DNA from: Cedecea colo
Lineage (GTDB): Bacteria > Pseudomonadota > Gammaproteobacteria > Enterobacterales > Enterobacteriaceae
DNA: 64,000 bases
Reading direction: 5' to 3'
NCBI RefSeq assembly: GCF_011808225.1
Contig: NZ_SOYS01000012.1
Span: 1 to 64,000 of the forward strand
Under the pieces are notes generated by a model, which was not told where the DNA came from, searched no databases, and saw only the letters and a list, made by a program, of their open reading frames with translations. Below, one piece after another: positions 31,614 to 42,991 of the stretch. A program made the position numbers and the translations under genes. Within the stretch, counting starts at the first letter, position 1. Every line of letters starts with the position of its first letter.

Positions 31614-33071
31614 ATGATGACAATTCAGGCGCTCCAGGACAGTGAACTTTTCAATACCGGCTATCTGGTTAACGGGGAATGGCGCAAGCTTAATAACACC
31701 TTTGATGTGCTGAACCCGGCGACGGGTGAGGTGATTGCCAAAGTGGCGAAAGCCGGTAAGAAAGAGGCGGAAGAAGCCATAGCGGCGGCGGCAGATGCCT
31801 TCCCGGCATGGCGTGCGAAAACCGCAAAAGAACGTTCAACGATCCTTTATCGCTGGTACCAGCTCATTATCGAAAACAAAAGCTGGCTGGGACAGCTGAT
31901 GACCACAGAACAGGGCAAGCCGCTGCAAGAAGCTGAGGGCGAAGTTGAATACGCCGCAAGCTTTATTCAGTGGTTCGCTGAACAGGCTAAACGTGCCAAT
32001 GGCGAAATCATTCCAGCAGCCAAACCGGGCTCGCGGATCCTCGCGACGCGTGAACCGATTGGCGTGGTAGCTGCTATTACCCCGTGGAATTTTCCGTTGG
32101 CAATGCTGACCCGTAAGCTCGGTCCGGCGCTGGCCGCAGGCTGTACCGGGATAATCAAACCTGCCAACAATACGCCGCTTTCCGCTTTCGCTTTACTGGC
32201 TCTGGCGAAACAGGCTGGCGTGCCGGATGGCGTTCTGAACGCGGTAGCGGGCAATACTCCGGAAATCAGCGATGCGATTATGGCAAGCCACGAGGTGCGC
32301 AAAATTTCCTTCACCGGTTCCACCGCCGTGGGCAAAACGCTGGTGCGTAACGCGGCTGAAACCATGAAAAAAGTATCGATGGAGCTGGGCGGTAATGCGC
32401 CATACATCGTGTTTGACGATGCCGATATCGATGAGGCCGTAAAAGGCGCGATTGCGAATAAATTCCGTAACGCAGGTCAGGTTTGCGTTAGCGTGAACCG
32501 GTTCTTTATTCAGGAAGGGGTTTACCAGCGGTTCGTCAATAAGCTGGCGGAGGCGGTTAAGGCGCTCAAGGTCGGTAATGGTATGGATGAGGGTGTGGTT
32601 GTCGGGCCGCTTATTGAAAAGTCTGCCGTAGACAAAGTCCGCGAGCATGTGGAAGACGCGATAGCCAAAGGCGGTAAGGTGCTGACGGGAGGCAAAAGCC
32701 ACGATCTGGGCGGCAACTTCTGGCAGCCAACGGTGATTATTAATGCGAATGATGAGATGAAGCTGGCGCAGGAAGAGACCTTCGGTCCACTGGCGGCCTG
32801 CTTTAGCTTCAAAACTGAAGAAGAAGCTATCAGGCGAGCCAATAATACGCCCTTTGGCCTGGCCGCTTACTTCTATACGCAGAATCTGCAACGCGTATTC
32901 CGCGTCTCGCAGGCGCTTGAAAGCGGGATGATCGGCATTAACGAATGCGCCGTGTCGACTGAACTGGGGCCGTTTGGCGGGGTAAAAGAGTCCGGTCTTG
33001 GTCGGGAAGGCTCGGTGCTGGGGCTTGACGACTACCTGGAAGTTAAAACCCTGCACATTGGCGGCCTGTAG
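31614..33071 (+). CDS. NAD(P)-dependent succinate-semialdehyde dehydrogenase family
   Basis: Aldehyde dehydrogenase of 485 residues, most like the GabD (succinate/glutarate-semialdehyde) group. The cofactor motif PWNFPLAMLTRKLGPALAAG, the catalytic base Glu257 in MELGGNAP and the nucleophile Cys291 in GQVCVSVNR are present, as is the C-terminal PFGGVKESGLGREG. It has its own ribosome site (AGGAG) and starts at ATGATG (31614 or 31617). In E. coli no such gene lies here and gabD is elsewhere, so this is probably an extra paralogue or a moved gene. Its position next to aaeXAB may hint at aromatic or semialdehyde metabolism, but the exact substrate is not known. Confidence 0.88.
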   Translation: MMTIQALQDSELFNTGYLVNGEWRKLNNTFDVLNPATGEVIAKVAKAGKKEAEEAIAAAADAFPAWRAKTAKERSTILYRWYQLIIENKSWLGQLMTTEQGKPLQEAEGEVEYAASFIQWFAEQAKRANGEIIPAAKPGSRILATREPIGVVAAITPWNFPLAMLTRKLGPALAAGCTGIIKPANNTPLSAFALLALAKQAGVPDGVLNAVAGNTPEISDAIMASHEVRKISFTGSTAVGKTLVRNAAETMKKVSMELGGNAPYIVFDDADIDEAVKGAIANKFRNAGQVCVSVNRFFIQEGVYQRFVNKLAEAVKALKVGNGMDEGVVVGPLIEKSAVDKVREHVEDAIAKGGKVLTGGKSHDLGGNFWQPTVIINANDEMKLAQEETFGPLAACFSFKTEEEAIRRANNTPFGLAAYFYTQNLQRVFRVSQALESGMIGINECAVSTELGPFGGVKESGLGREGSVLGLDDYLEVKTLHIGGL

Positions 33072-33113
33072 ACGTACGGCGGTACGGCGTATGCTTGGTT
33101 GGGATGGCCGGAA

Positions 33114-33386
33114 ATGAAAAAATATACTTTTGATTTTAACGAGATAGAGGATCAGCAGGGATTCTATCGCCACTTTATCCAGGTATTTTCACTCGAGAAA
33201 AAGCAGGTCCACGATCTCGATAGCTTGTGGGATGCGGTGGTTGGAGGAGGGTTGCCTCTGCCGGTGGAAATTGAATTTGTTCATCTACCGGAGATAAAAA
33301 GGCGGCGTTACGGCGCGCTGATCCTGCTTTTTGACGAAGCGGAAGAGGAGCTCGAAGGGCAGCTCCGCTTTAATATCCGCGTTTAA
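33114..33386 (+). CDS. yhcO: barstar-family protein YhcO
   Basis: Acidic protein of 90 residues of the barstar (RNase inhibitor) family. The start at [13 protein letters not shown] matches the E. coli N terminus and length; an ATG five codons earlier is less likely. The conserved LDSLWDAV and [11 protein letters not shown] segments form the barstar fold. No partner RNase gene is adjacent. Function is unknown. Confidence 0.9.
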   Translation: MKKYTFDFNEIEDQQGFYRHFIQVFSLEKKQVHDLDSLWDAVVGGGLPLPVEIEFVHLPEIKRRRYGALILLFDEAEEELEGQLRFNIRV

Positions 33387-33391
33387 CAGGC

Positions 33392-33418
33392 ATAAAAAAG
33401 CCCCCGGCAAAAGGGGGC
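33392..33418 (-). terminator. terminator between yhcO and yhcN
   Basis: AGCCCCC-GGCAAAA-GGGGGC with a T run on the minus strand ends yhcN about 30 bp after its stop codon. It may also slow the convergent yhcO transcript. Confidence 0.75.
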
Positions 33419-33446
33419 AAAGTCGTCGGAGGTTGACGACGAGGGT

Positions 33447-33713
33447 TTATTTATACAGTTCAGCGGTGGCGTGCCAGGTATCGCCTGTACGAGCTTCGGT
33501 AACGCGATAGGCTGAAGCGCCTTTCTCTGTCGCTTTTTGTGATAATTCCTGACGCATATCCATTGGCGCACTGCCTATCTGGCTTACGGAGATGCTGCCT
33601 AAAGACTGCATGCCTTGCGTCTGCTCGCTGGTTATCTGATGCGCGGCTGCGTTAGCGCCAAAAGAGAGAACGGACAGAAGGCTAAGGGCGGCGATAGTTA
33701 ATTTGGTTTTCAT
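33447..33713 (-). CDS. yhcN: periplasmic stress protein YhcN
   Basis: Secreted protein of 88 residues, DUF1471/YhcN family (relatives BhsA and McbA). The signal peptide ends near residue 22-23 (GANA). The core SPMDMRQEL-like segment and the C-terminal GDTWHATAELYK are family hallmarks. Its length and sequence make it the closer match to E. coli YhcN, which is tied to acid and peroxide stress. A paralogue lies directly upstream at 33839-34102. Confidence 0.92.
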   Translation of the reverse strand: MKTKLTIAALSLLSVLSFGANAAAHQITSEQTQGMQSLGSISVSQIGSAPMDMRQELSQKATEKGASAYRVTEARTGDTWHATAELYK

Positions 33714-33838
33714 AATGTCTACTCCTGAATATTTTTCCCAACGACCGGAAGGGCTAAATGGCGATTTTTGTGCTTAGGGCCGTTGCGTGAGATTGTCGTT
33801 GCTAAATTTTTACTTTGACCGGTTTATGTCGCTGAACA

Positions 33839-34102
33839 TTATTTATACAGTTCAGCCGTTGCGTGCCAGTGGTCACCGGAACGGGCTTCAATGATGCGAT
33901 AAGAAGAAGCCCCTTCCTGCTCGGCTTTTTGCTCCAGTTTCTGATGCATATCCATTGGTGAACTACCGATGCCGCTTACGGACACGGTGCCCACCGGCTG
34001 AAGGTTTTGTGCGCCATCGACATCGACAGATGTGGCAGCAAAAGCACCAAAGGAAAGCATGGAGAGCAGGCTTGCGGTAACTAATGTATTTTTCATATTC
34101 AT
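33839..34102 (-). CDS. second YhcN-family periplasmic protein
   Basis: Tandem paralogue of yhcN, 87 residues, with a signal peptide (LSMLSFGAFA) and the same SSPMDM and C-terminal HWHATAELYK segments. The start at MNMKNTLV has GAGG 8 bp upstream; a longer in-frame start 12 codons earlier lacks a signal-like N terminus. A 125-bp gap without an obvious terminator separates the pair. It is probably an old local duplication, since the mature parts differ at many positions. Confidence 0.88.
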   Translation of the reverse strand: MNMKNTLVTASLLSMLSFGAFAATSVDVDGAQNLQPVGTVSVSGIGSSPMDMHQKLEQKAEQEGASSYRIIEARSGDHWHATAELYK

Positions 34103-34485
34103 AATTTTTACCTCGTCGTATTCTTTTGTTCGGGTCATCGTTTCGTGACCTTCATCACATAATCAAGTATACACTAGTAACGGGAAAAATTAATACCCTG
34201 CTAACAGTTTCCAATGAAAATTTGTATTAATAGAATGTTTTCTTATGATGTTTAGTTATTAAAAATGAATGTTTAATGGGGATTTTTTGTCAAACTAGTT
34301 GTAAATCAATGGGATAAAGCACTTTGATTATTTGTGCGATCCGTCACAGAACAAACTCTCTTTAAGCGGGCTGATTGCTGGGGATATCTGCTGCGAGGCT
34401 GAAGCGAAACGGTCGTTTGCGCCCAAATAGGAGGATAAAGAAGAATTACCCGCCACGGTGAAGGCGGGTAGGGCAGGCGTAAAGC
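34103..34485. other. AT-rich intergenic region before yhcN pair
   Basis: About 383 bp without a credible gene. It holds the promoter side of the yhcN pair, several long A/T tracts (34180-34310) and the 3' flank of argR. No terminator with a clear T run was found for argR. Confidence 0.6.
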
Positions 34486-36327
<1,842 letters not shown>

Positions 36328-36337
36328 TATCTGACAG

Positions 36338-36373
36338 ATAAAAAAACCGGAACATCAGTTCCGGTTTTTTTAT
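36338..36373. terminator. bidirectional terminator mdh/degS
   Basis: AAAAAAACCGGAAC-ATCA-GTTCCGGTTTTTTT is symmetric, so it can end mdh on plus and degS on minus. It lies about 11 bp from each stop codon. Confidence 0.92.
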
Positions 36374-36381
36374 TTCTGAAA

Positions 36382-37449
36382 TCAGTTCCCCGCAGGGTAT
36401 TCCTGAATGGTGACCTGCATGGTGAGCTTCTTGTCTTCGCGCATGACTTCAACCGGTATCACCGAACCTGGACGGATTTCTGCCACCTGGTCCATGGTTT
36501 CAAGGGCAGATACAGCTGGCTTATGGTTCACCGAGACAATGACGTCATTGACCTGAATACCTGCTTTAGCGGCCGGGCCATCCGGAGAAACCTCATTAAC
36601 AATGATCCCCTGAATCTGATCGATGCCGGTTGCCGGACTATGCAAAGGGGTGATCTCACGTCCGCCGATGCCGATATAGCCGCGGATCACTCTGCCATCG
36701 CGGATAAGCTTATCCATGATTTTAGTCGCCAGCTGCGTCGGAATTGCAAAACCGATCCCTTCCGGCGTCTCGCCGCCGTTGCTTTTATCAAAGGAAAGCG
36801 TGTTGATGCCCATCAGCTCGCCCAGCGAATTCACCAGGGCGCCGCCGGAGTTTCCATGGTTGATGGAAGCATCGGTCTGTAAGAAAGACTGGCGACCGGA
36901 AGGGCTCAGGCCAATACGCCCGGTTGCGCTGATAATGCCCTGTGTAATGGTCTGACCGAGGTTATATGGATTGCCGATTGCCATAACCACGTCGCCAATA
37001 TGCGGCAGGCGTTTGCTGTTTATCGGAATGAGAGGCAGGCCGGTGGCGTTAATTTTTAACACGGCCAGATCGGTCAGGTTATCGGAGCCGACCAGCAACG
37101 CTTCGAAGACGCGGCCATCCTGCAGGGCAACGATGATTTGTTCGGCGTCGTTAATCACATGTTTATTGGTAATGATGTAACCACGTTCGTCCATAATCAC
37201 CCCGGAGCCAAGGGTTTTTATTTCCAGTTGGTTATGAGTGTTGCTGCCCACGCTGCGGTTATAGACGTTCACTACGGCAGGCGCGGCACGTCGCACCGCG
37301 GTATTATAACTCAGCGGTGTTTCATCGGCGCTGTCGAACGTCGAAGGAGCAAGCGGCGTGATGTGCTGGCGTAATGAAGGTAAGGATACCAACAGAATAC
37401 CCGCCACAATCAGGCCGATCGCCACCGATCGTAAAATCTTCAGAAACAT
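36382..37449 (-). CDS. degS: site-1 protease DegS of the sigmaE pathway
   Basis: Inner-membrane anchored trypsin-like protease of 355 residues that cleaves RseA when unfolded outer-membrane porin tails bind its PDZ domain. It has one N-terminal membrane segment (about 8-24), the catalytic triad His97, Asp127 and Ser201 (GNSGG), and one C-terminal PDZ domain. The start at MFLKILRSVAIG matches the family; a longer frame upstream is not needed. degQ lies upstream, with a hairpin between. Confidence 0.97.
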   Translation of the reverse strand: MFLKILRSVAIGLIVAGILLVSLPSLRQHITPLAPSTFDSADETPLSYNTAVRRAAPAVVNVYNRSVGSNTHNQLEIKTLGSGVIMDERGYIITNKHVINDAEQIIVALQDGRVFEALLVGSDNLTDLAVLKINATGLPLIPINSKRLPHIGDVVMAIGNPYNLGQTITQGIISATGRIGLSPSGRQSFLQTDASINHGNSGGALVNSLGELMGINTLSFDKSNGGETPEGIGFAIPTQLATKIMDKLIRDGRVIRGYIGIGGREITPLHSPATGIDQIQGIIVNEVSPDGPAAKAGIQVNDVIVSVNHKPAVSALETMDQVAEIRPGSVIPVEVMREDKKLTMQVTIQEYPAGN

Positions 37450-37496
37450 GGATTTGTAAGAGTCCGTGAGAAAACGAACGCAGAATAGCATGAGTT

Positions 37497-37526
37497 AATC
37501 GGACATCGCACTCGTGATGTCCGATT
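37497..37526 (-). other. degQ-degS intercistronic hairpin
   Basis: AATCGGACATC and its near-perfect complement GATGTCCGATT flank a short loop between degQ and degS. There is no T run. It may terminate degQ partly or protect its 3' end and so set different levels for the two proteases. Confidence 0.6.
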
Positions 37527-37536
37527 ACTGAACAAA

Positions 37537-38907
37537 TTAACGCAATAACAAATAGATGCTTTCTTCGCCACGCACGACGTGAAGAGCGATTAGCGCGGGT
37601 TTGCTTTCCAGCATTTTGCGCATTTCTGCAATCGTGCGGATACGCTCGCGGTTAATACCAATAATCACATCGCCTTTATGCAGCCCAACCTGCGCGGCCG
37701 GAGTGCCTTTTTCGACGCTGTCGAGCTGCACGCCCTTAGCCCCGTCTTTAAGTTGGCCATCGCTTAGCGACGCTCCCTGAAGCGCGGGAATAATCAGCTC
37801 CGCATTAGCCGATGAAGCGGTACTCTTATCAAGCGTGACGCTGACTTCCAGCGGTTTCCCATTGCGGAGCAGGCCAAGCTTCACCACCGTGCCCGGCTCT
37901 GTCGTCGCGATTTTGGCGCGTAATTCCGCAAAGCTGCTGATGGTTTTACCGTTCAGGCTGGTGATGATATCTCCTGCTTTCACGCCCGCTTTGGCCGAGC
38001 CGGATTGCGGCAGCACTTCGCTGACGAAAGCCCCTCGCTGGGTGGTGAGATTGAACGCTTTGGCAATATCAGCGCTCATTTCAGTGCCCTTAATGCCTAA
38101 CAGGCCGCGCTTGATTTCACCAAACTCCATCAGTTGTCTGGCCAGCGTCTGCGCCATATTGCTCGGAATAGCAAAGCCGATACCCACGCTACCGCCGCTT
38201 GGGGCAAGTATCGCGGTATTAATGCCGATGAGTTCGCCGTTCAGGTTAAGGAGCGCGCCGCCCGAGTTCCCCCGGTTAATAGAGGCATCCGTCTGGATGA
38301 AGTTCTCAAGCCCTTCCAGATTTAATCCGCTGCGGCCCAGAGCCGAGACAATCCCTGACGTAGCGGTCTGGCCCAGCCCAAATGGATTCCCAACGGCAAC
38401 GGCAAAATCGCCCACGCGCAGCTTATCGGAATCGGCCACGGCAATTTGCGTCAGCCCCGTCGCGTTCTGAAGCTGAATAAGCGCGATATCGCTCTGATCG
38501 TCGCCGCCTATTAATTTGGCGGCAAATTCGCGTCCATCGTTAAGCTGGACGCTGATCTTTTCTGCGTGACTGATCACATGGTTGTTAGTCAGCACATACC
38601 CTTTGGCAGCGTTAATAATCACGCCGGAGCCCAGCCCCTCAAAAGGTTGTGATTCGGATGGAGGAAGGTCATCGCCGAAGAACTTTTTAAACTCTTCCGG
38701 GACTTTTTGGGCAGGCGTAGCAGCCGTGCCTTCAACCTGAACACTCACCACGGCAGGCAAAACCTTTTCCAGCATCGGGGCCAGGCTTGGTAACGCAGCC
38801 TGGCCGGGAACCTGTGAAGGAATCGCGGCAACGGCAAAAGGTGATGCACTCAGAGCTAACCCGACGCTTAACGCTAACGCACTCAATAACCGTGTTTGTT
38901 TCTTCAT
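37537..38907 (-). CDS. degQ: periplasmic serine protease DegQ
   Basis: HtrA-family periplasmic protease and chaperone of 456 residues (E. coli 455). The signal peptide ends near residue 27 (AVA). The triad is His110, Asp140 and Ser215 (GNSGG), followed by two PDZ domains. It is a paralogue of DegS with a soluble, oligomer-forming layout. It precedes degS on the same strand, 87 bp apart. Confidence 0.97.
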   Translation of the reverse strand: MKKQTRLLSALALSVGLALSASPFAVAAIPSQVPGQAALPSLAPMLEKVLPAVVSVQVEGTAATPAQKVPEEFKKFFGDDLPPSESQPFEGLGSGVIINAAKGYVLTNNHVISHAEKISVQLNDGREFAAKLIGGDDQSDIALIQLQNATGLTQIAVADSDKLRVGDFAVAVGNPFGLGQTATSGIVSALGRSGLNLEGLENFIQTDASINRGNSGGALLNLNGELIGINTAILAPSGGSVGIGFAIPSNMAQTLARQLMEFGEIKRGLLGIKGTEMSADIAKAFNLTTQRGAFVSEVLPQSGSAKAGVKAGDIITSLNGKTISSFAELRAKIATTEPGTVVKLGLLRNGKPLEVSVTLDKSTASSANAELIIPALQGASLSDGQLKDGAKGVQLDSVEKGTPAAQVGLHKGDVIIGINRERIRTIAEMRKMLESKPALIALHVVRGEESIYLLLR

Positions 38908-38948
38908 TGATGGCTTGCTCTCGTGACCTGGAAAAAGGAAAACCCGTT

Positions 38949-39117
38949 TACCCGTTATCTTTCAAGCTGCATGCCCTTGCGCCGGTCACTTACTTAAGTA
39001 AGCTTTTAGGGAGATTCCCCTGCGGGCCGCTGCAGACAGCGTTCAAAACGGCTTACCGGCTTACGCCGAATTTGTCACTCCTTTGCCGCCTGGCTGCAAC
39101 TCGAAGGCTAAAAGGTA
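38949..39117. repeat. 169-bp MITE-like palindromic element
   Basis: The ends are imperfect inverted repeats: TACCCGTTATCTTTCAAGCT at 38949 against the complement of the right end, TACCTTTTAGCCTTCGAGTT. The interior has CTTACTTAAGTAAG as its palindromic centre on the left side. Elements with the same end sequences and the same centre are widespread in Enterobacterales intergenic regions as I recall. There is no ORF, so it would be a non-autonomous element or a folded RNA motif. It fills most of the gap between degQ and zapG. Confidence 0.7.
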
Positions 39118-39244
39118 TGACACTCCGATATTATTGAAATATCAGCCGGGTAACAATGTTGATGAATGAGACCAGATGCTTAAATGATAGTCGTGACGAG
39201 ATGAGATTTGGGGCACGAGCGGCATGCCCCGGAAAAAAAACTTA

Positions 39245-39655
39245 TTACCGTGCTTGATCGCGTTTTGCACGCTCGGTACGCAACAGCCCTGACGCACCTT
39301 CCGAGTAGTCGCGCGGTATCTGCACCGGCGCCTGATCGTTGCTGGCCTCGGATTCAGCCAGACGGTTGCGGAAAGGGTTGGCCTCAGCGGAGAGTTCTGG
39401 CAGCAGGCTGCTGGAGCTCTTCGCCATGTGTTGATACAGCTGACGATAATCGTGTGCCATGTTATCGAGCAACTCTGCACTGTGGGCAAAGTGGCTGACC
39501 AGCTCTTCGCGGTATTCTTCAAGCTCCGCTTTGTTTTTCTCAAGCTCATACTGTAAAGCCTGCTGCTGACGCAGCTTGCGGTTACCAAAACGCATGGCGA
39601 CGGCACCAATGATAATCCCGACAACTAACCCAATAAGCGCATATTCCCAGGTCAT
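39245..39655 (-). CDS. zapG: cell division/envelope protein ZapG (YhcB)
   Basis: Protein of 136 residues. One N-terminal membrane helix (about 4-22) is followed by a long charged coiled coil (about 25-75) and a disordered C terminus. It is the DUF1043 family; E. coli YhcB/ZapG links division, envelope growth and the rod complex. It is divergent from zapE. The family length of about 132 fits. Confidence 0.93.
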   Translation of the reverse strand: MTWEYALIGLVVGIIIGAVAMRFGNRKLRQQQALQYELEKNKAELEEYREELVSHFAHSAELLDNMAHDYRQLYQHMAKSSSSLLPELSAEANPFRNRLAESEASNDQAPVQIPRDYSEGASGLLRTERAKRDQAR

Positions 39656-39832
39656 GTACTTCTCCCGTTATCTTGTGAATCCGTAGGGTAATGTAGCCAC
39701 TATAACCGCTAACCTAAGAGAAGTGGAATCCTGACGCAGCTTCGCTTAGGGTAGAACGACCTTTTTTCGACATCCGTACTTAAAGAACATCAGTAAACGG
39801 CAATACGATTTCTAAGGGAATACCATAATACC

Positions 39833-40960
39833 ATGCAAAATCTCTCCCCTACATCGCGCTATCAGCAGGCTCTGGCTGAGGGCAGCTACCAGGCGGATGA
39901 CGTCCAGCGCGAAGCTGTAGCACGTCTTGAAGCGGTTTATCAAGCGCTTACAAATAAAAGCTCAGCGTCCGCTGAAAGCGGCGGATTGAGGGCGAAGTTT
40001 GGCAAACTGCTTGGGAAACGCGCCGCGCCAGCCAGCGATGAACCCGTGCGCGGCTTATATATGTGGGGTGGAGTCGGGCGAGGAAAGACCTGGCTTATGG
40101 ATATGTTCTTTCAGAGTTTACCTGGCCGACGCAAGATGCGCCTGCACTTCCACCGCTTTATGCTGCGCGTGCACGAAGAACTTACGCAGTTGCAGGGACA
40201 CAGCGATCCGCTTGAAATCGTTGCCGATGGATTTAAGGCTGAGACAGATATCCTGTGCTTCGACGAATTCTTCGTTTCGGATATTACCGATGCCATGCTG
40301 CTGGGTACCTTAATGAAGGCGCTGTTCGCCCGCGGCATTACTTTAATCGCCACTTCCAACATCCCACCGGACGAGCTTTATCGCAACGGCCTGCAACGAC
40401 CGCGCTTTATGCCTGCCATCGAAGCGATAAAACGACATTGTGACGTGATGAACGTGGATGCGGGCATCGATTACCGGCTACGTACCCTGACGCAGGCGCA
40501 TCTGTGGCTGGCGCCGCTGGACGATGCAACGGCACAACAAATGGAACGCTTATATACCGCGCTGGCGGGTACGCCGCGTGAAGGCGAGCCGATTCTGGAG
40601 ATCAATCATCGCCCGCTGGCAACGTTGGGTACAGCCAATCAGACGCTGGCGGTGGATTATCAGACGCTGTGTGTGGATGCCCGCAGCCAGCATGATTACA
40701 TCGCCTTATCGCGCCTGTTCCACACCGTTATGCTGTTCAACGTGCCCGTTATGACCACCACAACCGAAAACGAAGCTCGTCGTTTTATCGCGCTGGTGGA
40801 TGAATTTTACGAACGCCATGTAAAGCTGGTGGTATCTGCCAGTGCAACATTATTCGATATTTATCAAGGGGAAAGGCTGAAGTTTGAGTTTCAGCGCTGT
40901 CTGTCACGCCTGCAGGAAATGCAAAGTGAAGAGTATTTGCGCCTGCCGCACATGCCGTAA
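39833..40960 (+). CDS. zapE: cell division ATPase ZapE
   Basis: AFG1-like P-loop ATPase of 375 residues that, in E. coli, affects Z-ring stability during low oxygen or high temperature. Walker A GGVGRGKT is at about 79-86, Walker B is ILCFDEFFVSD, and further motifs follow (SNIPPDELYRNGLQR). The start ATG follows AAGGGA. It is divergent from zapG, and rplM follows after 227 bp with its own promoter. Confidence 0.95.
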   Translation: MQNLSPTSRYQQALAEGSYQADDVQREAVARLEAVYQALTNKSSASAESGGLRAKFGKLLGKRAAPASDEPVRGLYMWGGVGRGKTWLMDMFFQSLPGRRKMRLHFHRFMLRVHEELTQLQGHSDPLEIVADGFKAETDILCFDEFFVSDITDAMLLGTLMKALFARGITLIATSNIPPDELYRNGLQRPRFMPAIEAIKRHCDVMNVDAGIDYRLRTLTQAHLWLAPLDDATAQQMERLYTALAGTPREGEPILEINHRPLATLGTANQTLAVDYQTLCVDARSQHDYIALSRLFHTVMLFNVPVMTTTTENEARRFIALVDEFYERHVKLVVSASATLFDIYQGERLKFEFQRCLSRLQEMQSEEYLRLPHMP

Positions 40961-41016
40961 AAATCGATATGTCGCTGGAAAGATAAATTATGGTCGATCT
41001 TTGAGGACGACTTCTC

Positions 41017-42023
<1,007 letters not shown>

Positions 42024-42057
42024 TTGTTTTCTGCGTTCACGCAGAAGGGCAATTGGC

Positions 42058-42088
42058 AAAAAACCCGGTCTTGTACCGGGTTTTTTTA
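42058..42088 (+). terminator. terminator of rplM-rpsI
   Basis: AAAACCCGGT-CTTGT-ACCGGGTTTTTTT, about 35 bp after the rpsI stop codon. A strong stem with seven T residues. Confidence 0.93.
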
Positions 42089-42346
42089 TGCCAGAAATTT
42101 ATATTATTTATTTTAACTGTTTGATAGTAAGTTGCTTTTTCGCAAATTCCAGATCCATTCCCCACAAAACCGGTAAAATCTGGTAAACTATCAACCAATT
42201 TTCTGCCCAAATGTCGGCATCATTTTGTTTTCGTCTGGTATCCAGGCGAGCTGATGGCAGTCCGAGTGAGTTGGGTAATCAACAGTCAGGTTAGTCGCCG
42301 CTTGCGGCTATTAGCAGTAATTTTCTGAATAAACTTGGAGGTTTTC
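42089..42346. other. sspA promoter region
   Basis: About 258 bp without a gene. It is AT-rich at 42089-42200 and carries the promoter of sspAB. A sequence TGGTAAACTAT near 42181-42191 could supply the -10, but no convincing -35 was found. Confidence 0.5.
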
Positions 42347-42988
42347 ATGGCTGTCGCTGCCAACAAACGTTCGGTGATGACGCTGTTTTCCGGTCCTACT
42401 GACATCTATAGCCACCAGGTACGTATCGTGCTGGCCGAAAAGGGTGTTAGCGTTGAAATTGAGCATGTGGAAACGGATAACCTGCCTCAGGATCTGATTG
42501 ACCTCAACCCAAATCACAGCGTACCGACCCTGGTTGACCGCGAACTAACCCTGTGGGAATCCCGCATCATCATGGAATATCTTGATGAGCGTTTCCCGCA
42601 TCCGCCACTGATGCCGGTTTACCCTGTGGCACGTGGTGAAAGCCGTCTGTATATGCACCGCATCGAAAAAGACTGGTACACCCTGATGAATACCGTGATG
42701 AACGGTTCAGCACAGGAAGCGGACATCGCCCGTAAGCAGCTGCGTGAAGAGCTGCTGGCTATTGCCCCGGTCTTTACCCAGAAGCCTTTCTTCCTGAGCG
42801 ATGAGTTCAGCCTGGTGGATTGCTATCTGGCGCCGCTGCTGTGGCGTTTACCGCAGATGGGTATCGAGCTGGCAGGCGCGGGTTCTAAAGAGATGAAAGG
42901 TTACATGACTCGCGTATTCGAACGTGACTCCTTCCTCGCCTCTTTGACCGAACCCGAGCGCGAAATGCGTCTGCAGACCCGAGGCTAA
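42347..42988 (+). CDS. sspA: stringent starvation protein A
   Basis: RNA-polymerase-associated protein with a glutathione-transferase fold, 213 residues. It lowers H-NS in stationary phase and aids acid tolerance in E. coli. The N-terminal SGPTDIYSHQVRIVLAEKG replaces the usual GST catalytic segment. The start at MAVAANKRSVMTLFSG is chosen over an ATG four codons earlier by family length and by GGAGG about 7 bp upstream. It forms an operon with sspB, 3 bp apart. Confidence 0.98.
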   Translation: MAVAANKRSVMTLFSGPTDIYSHQVRIVLAEKGVSVEIEHVETDNLPQDLIDLNPNHSVPTLVDRELTLWESRIIMEYLDERFPHPPLMPVYPVARGESRLYMHRIEKDWYTLMNTVMNGSAQEADIARKQLREELLAIAPVFTQKPFFLSDEFSLVDCYLAPLLWRLPQMGIELAGAGSKEMKGYMTRVFERDSFLASLTEPEREMRLQTRG

Positions 42989-42991
42989 TTG

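Noticed and set aside
32193-33173. 326-codon open frame on minus, opposite the aldehyde dehydrogenase
   Set aside because: The plus frame encodes a complete dehydrogenase with catalytic residues. The minus frame is a shadow caused by GC-rich third positions.
38949-39117. Possible CRISPR-like or IS remnant from the palindromes
   Set aside because: There are no direct repeats with spacers and no transposase codons. It is reported as a palindromic element instead.
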